Under the pieces are notes generated by a model. The model was given only the letters and a program-made list of their open reading frames with translations, was not told the DNA's origin and made no database searches. A stretch of 64,000 nucleotides of DNA, taken from NCBI GenBank assembly GCA_947044365.1, contig OX345636.1, forward strand, positions 20,872,548-20,936,547, given 5' to 3'. Shown in pieces: positions 51,800 through 63,200 of the stretch; position 1 is the first letter of the stretch; the number at the start of each line of letters is the position of its first letter. The position numbers were made by a program, and so were the translations under genes. This DNA comes from Petrosia ficiformis. Taxonomy: Eukaryota > Porifera > Demospongiae > Haplosclerida > Petrosiidae.

Positions 51800-54030
51800 A
51801 TCAAATGTGTACATAAAACATATATACATACATATACGTATACCATAAAATACATACATATACATACATACATACATACATACATGTACATACATACCGG
51901 TATATACATAATTACATACATAAATACATACATGCATATTTACATACATACACACATACATAATTATTATATATAATATTACTTAATTATATAGCATGTA
52001 CACAAGTTTATATGCATGTATTTGATGTGTATTTAAAAAGACAGGAAATTGGCATATGAAACAGTAATTTTAATGATATCCTTTTGTTTATAGTCAGACT
52101 TGTATAATTATATAGTTCATTAAAAATAGATGACCTCATTGATTAAAAATCAAGTTATTAATCTCCCTATGTTCATAACAATTAAAATAAACAAGTTACA
52201 CTTTTGTATGAAAACAAATCCTAGTGTTCTAATAAAATCAACATCAAAGACAATAATAAACATCAAAGTGAAGAAACAATAATTATTTTTGCTAACATGT
52301 TGTTGCACAATGCACAGCACTGGACTTAAACACCCACAATGATGATTGAACTGTTGTATTTTTTTGCAGGGTAAATGTTCACTATCTTATTCGTGCTACA
52401 CATAGACTCACCCCTCTATTATCCAATGGGGTTTGGTGGATTTACTGTTCCTCAAGTGGTAATATATATTGGTGAAAGATTAGCAGGAGGGATACCCACT
52501 ATTCATATTCACATACTACATGTATTAGTATGAAACACCATGTGAAGCAATGTGGTCAATGAATTTTATTAGCTGTTTTGTAATAATGTACAGTAAGTCC
52601 ACCAGACCCTTTCCCATTGAATGTAAAGGGGTGGGTCTAAGCAAAGTGAGACTAATACCCATTGATAGACATTATCTAGTCTGACATGGCCACACCCTTC
52701 ACTTGGAGGAAGGGTCTGGTAACAACAGCACAAATGAGTGGTGGAGGAATTCCTGCTATAATGTTCTAAATGAATCATTAGCCACAAAAATGCAGACGCA
52801 ACAATCACTTAAAACATGAAGGTGAAATTAAAGAAGGCTGAAATTAATTGTGCGGAAGACTCTTGCTGGGTTCTTGGTTACACTGCACTAAATGAGGAGG
52901 AAAGAGTGCTGATCTTAAAGTTCATGAATGATAGAGGTGTTTTGCTATATTGCCAACTGGTTATGATAGAAGTCTGTGTTTTGCCTGCATGCTAAATTCC
53001 TACAACAAACCAAGAGACACCACTGGCAGCATTTGAGTTATTACGCCTCTCGTTGTTATAATGGAGAGTATGGTGAAGCATTTTAATTAGAAAGAACTGG
53101 CTACAGTGCATATAAGAGAAGACATAATTAATTTAATAAAATAATTAAATCCCCTTTTACCATTTCGATAGCTGCTTTTACCAGACAATTCCTCCTTCAA
53201 GGAAAGGGTGTGGCCATGCCAAACTAGCCATTATTATCAAAGGAAAGAGTGACATACTGTACATTTGCTAGAGCTAGTACAGCTAACTCTGTACTCTAAC
53301 ATATATAATATTATACATAATTATATAATTATCATCAAGAAGCCATAACGAAGAGCCCTAAAGCTGGGAAATAAACAAATTAATGCTGAATGAGGCTAAC
53401 AACGAAGTAAAAAAAATGCCAGTCATTGGGGATTGAACCCAGGATCATCCGCTTTAGCTATACTGGTATTCAGACCACTGAGCTGTAACATTCAACTAGT
53501 CTTGAAAATACTGTAGTGGCAGAAAATATCACAACCTATTAACTATGTAGTATAGGAATGCATCAATGGTGGATTTAAGGGATGAGAAAATTGGTCATAA
53601 CATAAAAACATTTTCAGTGGTCTGTAGCCACAAATATACAATTTAATTTGTATGTAATTGAGGTTAAATTTAATTTCTATCAGTAGATAATACCGTAGCA
53701 ATTTGGACTTTTGAAAGCGTAGTTTTATTACATGCAGTATATGTAGTTGCACCTACAGAATTAACTAATGATTATAATGATCAAATGTGTATAAACAATC
53801 AGGCTATTTTCAACTTCAGAGGTGCTGCATTCATGCACTATAGCATCAGTGATTTTAACCTTACCTGAGCATTCACAAAAAAATAGATGTGAGGTTGATT
53901 GCATTATTATGATATGTAGGCACGAGAGAGTTACAAACAAAAGAAAACTGAAAAGTCAGAAATTTGATTAGGGAATTGAACTCAGTCGATAGGAGAAATT
54001 TTTTTATTATCTTGTTTCGATTTAACTTAC
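51800..54030. other. Region between main gene and upstream array
   Basis: A (TACA)n run at about 51820-51960 is followed by flank repeats shared with positions 1-420, 820-1480, 36800-37690 and 22510-22860. Inverted GTCCACCAGACCC segments lie at about 52595-52735, a tRNA-SINE at 53420-53500. I looked for a TM or stop-bearing Calx-beta exon for the upstream array and found none. Confidence 0.6.
53420..53500 (-). repeat. tRNA-derived SINE, best preserved
   Basis: Minus strand TTACAGCTCAGTGGTCTGAA (A box) and GGGTTCAATCCC (perfect B box) at tRNA spacing. The acceptor stem is not complete. Confidence 0.72.
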
Positions 54031-54258
54031 CATCATCATCAGTGATAGTAATCTCGGTGGGAACTCCTAATGTAACACCTTGTGATGGTAATGAACTAAT
54101 AATATTCAACTGATAATTTTCATTTGTTTCCAGTGCTGTGGTATCATTTATTATGCTAAAGTCTGGTAGCGGAACTGAAATATCACCAGCTTGAAATATT
54201 ACTGTTGAGTTAACATCACTTCCAGATATGTTAACTGTTGGAGGTTGTGTTCCAGGTC
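54031..54258 (-). CDS. Block IV D7, B half
   Basis: 228 nt. GPGTQPPTVNISGSDVNSTV, ends ITITDDDG at GTAAG. Closest to block III D7B. Confidence 0.87.
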
Positions 54259-57200
54259 CTGAATGCAATAGAATAGACATTGAAATTACTGTACAACACA
54301 CTATATATACCTCCTGTTATAGTAACACTCAGAGCCTGTGCAATAGATGTAGAGAGGGATATGTTAATACCAGAAGACTGTCCAGCTCCTTCAGAGAATG
54401 AGTATGTCAAAAAGCCAAAACTGACAGTAACAACTATGAATAGAAGAGTCAATTTTTTATTATCTTGTTTTGATTTAACTCACCATCATCATCAGTGATA
54501 GTAATCTTGGTGGGAACTCCTAATGTAACATCTTGTGACAGTGTTGAACTAATAATACTCAATTGATAAATTTCATTTGTTTCCAGTGCTGTGATATCAT
54601 TGGTTATGTCAAAGTCCGGTAGTGTAACTGGCATTTGACCAGGTGTAAATATCACTGTGTTAGAAACTTGCACTCCAGATATGATTACTGTGTCAGGTTG
54701 TTGTCCTGGACCTGCATAATATATATATATATATATATAGGTTATATGCATTAGGTAAAGCACTGATGTAAATGCTGTATGGGAAATATAGGACGAGGGG
54801 GTCGAGTAGCTCATATAGCTGAGGCAAGCCAAGTGCTATATTTTCCAGTATAAGCACCAGCACTTTATAAATTGATCAAGCATAAGTACAAACACAAGCT
54901 CTGAAATAGTTTTTGTGCTTAAGCACAAGCACAAGCACTTCTACAAGTGCTTAAGCACAAGCATAATCACTTTTTCTATTTAATGATAGAATAAGTTTTC
55001 AGCTCATCATTTGTAATAATTAATTATCTTTATTGCATTTAATAAAAAAAATTCACTCAAAACATTTGGTAGTTTCTTTTCTTCTGCCATTTCTAAGTCA
55101 GATTTCTCCTCACCCTGCTGCTGCAGTGAGCTGCTATATGCTATATAGTGGCCATTAGTGGGCAGTACTGCAACTGCTGACTAGTGTGCTTGCTGCAGCT
55201 GTACTATTCTAGTACTTAACTATCAACGTATTGATCCTGTCACATTACTCATGCATGTACATGTACATGTATTAACAATCAGTTTACACTTACAGGTGCT
55301 AATGCACTAACTTCAAGTAATTATACTTACAACTGCTTAAAAAATGTGCTTTAAGCACTTAATGAAAATGTGCACAGCACAAGCACTAATAAGGAACACA
55401 TCAAGCATCAGTCAAGCACTTGAAAAAGAGTGCTTAACCCTTACAGCACTGAGCTTGTTTTTCAAATTACTTCCCATTTCCAACACTGGCGACTCTATTG
55501 CATATATTTTAGCCACCGTTCACTTTCTCTACCCCAAACTTGGCTCCTTTTCCGACATGGAGCACTACTTCTACCAACTTGCTTACCGGGACTTGAAAGT
55601 CCCCAAGCGCTTTGTAGGATTAAATCAAATGCAGTGCTCTCCCTCTTTTGACTGGAACTGGGGCAACCAAAATGACCACACTGCATGTTGGTATCAGCAA
55701 CACCTACGATTTCAGGTTTTACAGCAAGGGAAATGCCTCAGGTACCCACCAGAGCGCGTAGGCAGGGTCACTAAAACCACAATTTGCGTGGGCAGCGAGG
55801 GCTTCGAACCCCCATCAACGGGTGACACCCCCCTTTAAAATTCCCCCTGTACTCGTTATTTAAGCCAAAGGGTGGCTGAAAAAGCAGCAACTTTTTTTAG
55901 CCATTTTCATGGGCTGGTGGCCTAACATCAATTACAAGGATTTGGAGGGCTTTGTAATGCTAGGAACTCACTCCGAACCACGTAGGGGTGAAACGTCACA
56001 TATATGTGACATCAGTGTTCTAAGGGTTAAAGCACTTTTAAGCACAAGTACCAAAGTACTTGCCCCATCCCTGGTATTCTGTGCTGTTGTCTTGCAAAGG
56101 GATCGGATGATTAGGAAAGGAAATGACATTAGATGAGTTCTGGAAAGGAGAATGGCCATGTGGTGTAGAGGAGAATACGATCAGCTTATACAAGAAGCAG
56201 TGAGGTGTGATAAATTACTGAAGAACAGCAACAAAAGGGATTTTGATGATCAACATATTGTAAAAATATTTACAAGGCTTATGTTGAAAGGAAATGTTCG
56301 TGCTGCAGTACGGTGGCTTTCTGAGAAAGGTAGATGTAAAGTATTGAATCATAACGAAGTGGTTCCAACGAAGAACAAGGAAGGGAGTGAGTGTTGTTCA
56401 AACACCAGTTATTGATGTATTGCACAAGAAACATCCAGATCCTCGAATTCCTCCTAAGTCGGCACTCTTAGTAAGTGAACAATTGCCCATGCTCGAAGAC
56501 GTTGAAATTACGGGAGCCCACATTCTAAAAGTTGCTCGTACAATTCAAGGTGGGGCAGGTCCTGGAGGAAGTGATGCTTGGCAAGACACACTGTTACGAT
56601 ATGGGGCACAAAGTGAACGGCTTCGAGAATCAGTTGCCTCTCTTTCTAGAAGAATATCTAATTCCATTGTTCCATGGTATGATTTAAGAGCTTTGATGGC
56701 AAGCCGTATGATAGCATTGGATAAATGCCCCGGGGTTAGGCCCATAGGTATTGGGGAAACTCTTAGAAGAATCATTGGAAAGACGGTTTGTCTAGAAACC
56801 AAAGGTGATATTGAGGAGTTGTGTGGTGTCAGCCAATTGTGTGCCGGCACAGCAGCCGGAATTGAAGGTGCAGTTCATGCAATTAATGAGCTGTTTGAAG
56901 AAAAAAATCAGGATGGATGGGGAGTTTTGCTTATTGACGCTGCAAATGCATTCAACTCATTAAATAGAGTAGCGGCAGTGTGGAATGCTCGTGTCTTATA
57001 GCCCAGAGGTGCTCGATTTCTTTTTAACACCTACAGAGGGTGGGCAGATCTAGTGGTTCGTGGTTCCAAGTCAGCTGCCTTATTTAGTAAGGAGGGGGTA
57101 ACACAGGGGGACCCATTGTCAATGTTTATTTTTGCTGTCGGTTCACTTCCACTAATTTCGTCTTTGAATAGTATTAAAGAAGTAACTCAAGTCAGGTATG

Positions 57201-60200
57201 CAGATGATGCTTCGTCTGTAGGAAGTTTTGATGCCTTAAAAGAGTAGTTTGACTTGATAAAAAAGAATGGTCCCTGCTTTGGATACTTTCCAGAACCCTT
57301 GAAGAGTTTTTTAGTTGTCGATGAGAGATCCTTGACCAAGGCTAACAAAGTATTTGCTGATACAGGAGTCAACATAGTATGTAGTAGGAGAGTGCTTGGG
57401 GGCTTTATTGGTGATGATTTAAGTAGAAAGGATTTTGCAAAAGAGGTGGTTGATGGGTGGGTATCTGAGTTGGATCGTTTAACCAAAATTGCAGAAGTAC
57501 AGCCACAGGCTGCTTTTGCTGCTTTTACCAAATCACTCCAGTTTAAGTGGAACTATCTCTAACGTGTGGTACCATATTGTGATGCACTATATAAAGAACT
57601 CGAGTTTAATATTTCAAATAAATTCCTACCAAGTGTGTTTGGATGTGAGGTTTCTCAAGCTGAACGTAAACTCTTTTCACTCCCTGCTAGACTTGGAGGT
57701 CTTGCGATATCAGATTCAACAGAGATGAATGACGTAATATTCAAATGTTCAAGAAGGGCAACTGATTTGATAGTTCAATCAATTAAAGATGATCAAGTTT
57801 TTGAAATTGGTGCACATGTAAATTGTTTAAAAGAAGTAAAATCTGAAAAAATTGAAAGCAAGACGCTATTAAATGTGGAGAAGTTTGAAACTATCCTTAG
57901 TCATTTTGACCAGCCACGTCAACGGGCTATTCTCCGTGCAAATAAAGAAAAAACATCATCTTGGTTAACAGTACTACCTCTTGTGAAAAATCATTTTGAT
58001 TTGTCAGCAGCCTGAGTTTCGGGATGGCTTGGCTATGAAACCCTTGTTAAATGTCCCAGATATTTGTAATGGTTGTTCAGCACCTTTCTCTCTATCACAT
58101 GACCTATCATGCCATAAAGGTGGCCTCATTATCCGTAGACACAATGAATTAAGGGATGCAATAGGGGACCTTTCATCTCTTTTGTAGAATCAGATTAAAA
58201 AAGAACCAGTTATTAGAGAGGCGGATGACGTAATAGGATCACCAGCATTGATAGGTGATCTAGCCATTCGAGGGGTTTGGATGCCATAGGTTGAGGCATT
58301 GTTTGATGTCAGAATTATAGATACTGACACCCAATCATATAGCAAACATTCCCCAAGAGAAGTAATAAAAGGTGCAGAAAAGGATAAGAAAGATAAGTAT
58401 GTTGAAGCATGTGAAAAGAAACGGAAAGGAAACGGAGGTTTTTATTAAGAGACTTGGTGATGGGCTGGCTAACAAATGGGACAAGAGTTATAGTAATGTG
58501 GTTGGATGGATCAGAGCTAGACTCTTGTTTGCAATCTTAAGAGCAACAGTACTATGCTTGCGTGGCTCTCGTACAAAATGGCGAAGTATTGGTTTGGATG
58601 ATGGAGCACCAATTCATGGTTTTAATGACAGATTTTAATTTCAATATAAATTATATTATTTTCATCCTGTATTATTTTCACTTGAAATCTTGTTTACTCT
58701 TTATGTTTCGTCATTGCTTTACTTATAATAATAATAATAATAATAATAAAAATAATAATAATAAAAAAGGATAATAAAAAACAATTTCAATAAAATAAAA
58801 GAAAATGTAGGGATGTCAAAACCCCAAAAGCATGCGAACAAGGTTGGAAGGCTAACATAGGACCCAAAATTAAACAAACCACTTCCATATAACCCTACAT
58901 AAGTACTTACACTGCTATAAAGCAAAATACAAAGAGCTGTACTTATGTAGGATTATATGGAAGTGGTTTGTTTAATTTTGGGCCCTATGTTACCCTCCCA
59001 ACCTTGTTCGTATGCTTTTTGGGTTTTGACATCCCTACATTTTCTTTCATTTTATTGAAAATGTTTTTTTATTATTCTTGTTTCTGTTGTTTTTTTTTCC
59101 TGAATGACGTGAACATTTTTGTAGATAGCAGAAATACTGGTGTAAGTTATCTATATATCATATGAAATCATAAAATCATAAATTCATTAAAATTTGTTCA
59201 TCAATGAAGGTCAGTCAATTGAATATATCAATCATTTATGCATTAACATTTTCTTTCACTCTTATAGATGATCTCTATTCTCTATTTCACTTAAAGAAAT
59301 CAGTCAACTATTCAGTCAACTATTCAGTATTCCAATGCTTATCATAGTACATAATGTTATTATACAATGGCTTTAATATTAAATATTATTATATTGATTA
59401 TTATGAGATGTATTTGCTCACAAATGTTATTACCATGCTTATGGCAACTAGCACTTCCTCCTTTTCAGCTTCCATGTTCCGAGTACACAAATGCGCATGC
59501 GTAATTACATTTGTCATTTGTGTAATTTCCCGTGTCTTGTTTAATGAATACACTTCATCCAATTCGAGATCAAACCTTTGCAGTCGTCGACACTGTCTTC
59601 TTTCATAGTATCTGACGATATCATCTCGGTAATTGTACACCAGACTTTTACTATGAATGCGATTGGAATGGTACTAGAATCAGTGTGATAGTTCAACAAA
59701 CAAAAAATGATTTGTCTGGAAAATAATAATATGAAAATATGGTGAAGATTTTGCCCGTTTTGGCACTCGTCGGTTATCTACCTTAATGACAATCTTTTGC
59801 CATCTAGAGGGTGTTGGTAGTCATAAAACACTAGATATAAATAGGTGGCCTGGGTGTGTATTAAAATTATCTGCATATACTACCAGAGATTTCAGCTCAT
59901 CACTTGCAATTGAAATGTATGGGCGGCCATGTTTTTTCAGTGCCATCCCTTACATACAGAGCCACGGTACTACCGTACTCTCTGATATATCAACCTCCTT
60001 TGAAGTTTATATGTGAAATTTATACACTGTGTGCTATATTTCGAATATTGGAAGTTATAGATCACTCTATAACTTCTCAGTTTCCTAGTAAAGTGGCAAA
60101 CACTGTAACTGGTAATAGTATTGTGCAGGTGTCAATTAGGAAATTGTATGGGTGGGGTGTTACAGAAACAACTATTGTTAGCTTGATAACTCTTGAAGAT

Positions 60201-63200
60201 TCTAACTTTATTTGCTGCAGATGTGAGGCATTAAGAAAGCTACAGATGTGAAACTCATGCTTCATTAGTTGCCGAAATACACCAAGCCGAGTGCATGAAA
60301 GTTGCTATCAAAGCTTCATAACTTCCGTATATTTAACAGCAAACTTGTTCGAATGGATGGAAGAACTTCTAGGAAAGCCATACATATCAACATCATCTTT
60401 CAATAGTTGCAGGAATGTTGCAAGGCGAGTGTTTGAAGTAGTATAAATCAGTTATAGAATGCACATGTGGTCTGAATATAATCCTACACACGAGGGCATG
60501 CCACCCTTGTTGCTAGGAATTATATTCCAGTAATAGACCTCATGCGTATTCTATCATAAACTTCCACACCCAATTGAAAATGTACAGGCTATGAATTCAT
60601 TATGAGATCATGTATATATGTAATAATTATTTAAACTATGGTTAGGAGGCGTATATGCCAGACATACCACCGTTATGGAGGAGGTTTATGTGGATATAAC
60701 CTGAGGCCTTAGGTCCAAGGGGTACATCCACATAAAACTTTGAACACCAGCAGTTGGTATATCCAGCCATGCTATATATAATGTATACTACAATTGAATT
60801 TTTGATGAGTGTATATGCAAAATGTACACCTAACCACAGCAAATGGTTGCCATGGTAGCATAGTAATAAAAAATATATACATAATATATATACACCTATA
60901 ATTATAATTATACATATAACACACCTTGCTAGTGTTGTATCAGATTTATAATCACTGAGCTCAAGTGCCATAGCCCCGAGGTTGAGGTGATTATAAATCT
61001 GTTATAGCATGAGTAGGAGTGTTATAATGAATACGTGTGACCATGGATGTGAAAATCAGTCATTTGGCAAATAGGAACTTTCTCAAGCATTTCTCAAGCA
61101 TTTAAGTTTAATGTTCATTACTTAGCCATTTTTAAACAGGAAAATAAATTTGGTATCTAGGTAGAGAAATGACTGATTTTGCATCCATGGTCACATATTC
61201 CCAGAAAGTCAAAACTATTGTTGTTATTGTATCTTCTAATGTTTTGTCTAGAATTTGGACCATACGAGTGTTATAGGACCCGAGTTTTGTGTCCAAGGAT
61301 GCAATATAGCCCGAGACTGCGAGGACTATATCACATCCTTGGACACATATATATATATATATATAACAATAATTATACATATATACATACACTTAATTAT
61401 ATAATTATTATTGTATACATAATGTATAATTCTTCTTACCTCCTTCAACTACTACACTAAGACTTTGTGCAATTGGATTGGATAACAGTAGTCTAATATC
61501 TCCTACAGTACCATGATCCTCACTGTAGTTATAAGCATTGAATTCAAAATTAACTGTGACATCTACAATACAAATTAAATTATGGATAATCAATGTACAA
61601 ATCTTTGTGATCTAAACTTTTTACATAAGTACATTATTATAAGTATACATGTAATTTAGGTGTGTGTAAATATATATACATATATATACAAATTATCTGC
61701 CATAAGGTTGCATGTATTACCATCGTCACCAACAACAGTGATCACCATTTGAGATGGTTCACCAATGCCAACTGGAGAGGGATCTCGTATTCCCAGGATG
61801 AACAATTTATCAAGTTCTAAAGCAATGTTATTATCAGTAACAGTGAACAAAAATGACTTGTTCTGAGGTTCTGGAGCATTAGCATCAAATGTCATTTGAC
61901 CAATATCGGTATCTGTATATGAGAAGAAATGTAATATTATTACCATTATTATTACAACAAAGTATAAAGATTTGATTTAGGTTGAATAGTACACATACAT
62001 GTAATTATACACTGCAACATGAATCTGGTACTATATTGTGTTAGTAACGCAAATTAAAACTCCATATACTTTGACAAGTTCTCCAGTAAGTGAAATGAAT
62101 GCCACAAGCACTACATGCATTATTATTATTACTAGAGAGAATGTTAGCATGCATGCTAATCATTGTGGGGCGAGCCTGAGAGGGTGAGGTCAGGAAACAT
62201 CTTTGCAAACACTGCCATCTCTATTTTCTTTGGCCATTAGTTTCTCTCTCTCACAGATTCTCTTCTCTTTGCTCAGCAGTATTGCCCTCCATCTCTGAAG
62301 TCTCTTTCGTCATCCGTATCCTTCCATAACGAGCTCCCACCTTGCTAAATTTGTTTGTCAAATATGCACACCATGATATCCCTGTATGTCGCCCCCCAAA
62401 GTCATTCAAATTGAAGTTTCGACCCATCGACAAATGTTCTAAATGAAACCCTGGTCTGTGTATGTATTAATTGTTCTCACTAGTGTCTACATCATAGATA
62501 GTTACTGTCAAATCTTGAATAAGTACTCCTCCCTGTAGAACTACATAAATTGATTGATTTCCTCCATTTTCAGAGAAGGTTGCTGAATTTCTGTCAAATC
62601 GGACTTCTACAACTGTAGATAAAATTAGAAAAGTTACTATCTGGAAAATATTTAAAAATAAATGTTAAGTGACATTTTAAACATTATAATGTGGCATGAT
62701 GGTGGGGCTCAATAAAGGTTAAAGGTTGAGATTAGATAATCGAGACCTTTGTTAGCTTGCCTGAGTGCCACATTATAATGCTTGATGCACTATAACTAAT
62801 GGTATACACATTTTAGTGCCTCTCACTTGACATTTCTAGTGTGTATGGTTGCTTTTTCACAGGTGGATGTGTATTAAATATTTAATGCATTCTTGAGTGT
62901 ATTATCTTGTTTAAAATGCTCAAAGTCACATGATATATACTAATGCAATTTTAATATCTTACATTCATCATCTTCAATAACCACAAAAGAAGGAGTGTCA
63001 TCAATTACTAGATTAATGCTGAGTACAGGTTGTGTTCCAGTGTAAGGTTGTAGAGTAACAGTGAAATTCTCAAATAGGGTCTCTTTTCTATTGTCATTTG
63101 TTATTATCATTGTACGACAATATGGACCAGGTTGTGAGTGATTGAATCTTATGAAATTCAAAGTAGGTCGATAATCCTCAAACCCTAGAGTGAATATTAA

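Noticed and set aside
55799..55809. Perfect tRNA B box GGTTCGAAGCC on the minus strand
   Set aside because: No A box at tRNA spacing and no acceptor stem; not called as a tRNA gene.
55344..55838. 164-codon plus-strand frame
   Set aside because: It crosses the TTAA and TIR of the piggyBac-like MITE, so it joins two unrelated sequences; no domain recognised.
59401..59640. Minus-strand frame starting YNYRDDIVRYYERRQC
   Set aside because: Protein-like in composition, but lies in a dispersed repeat and is not kept open in the two block III copies; no family recognised.
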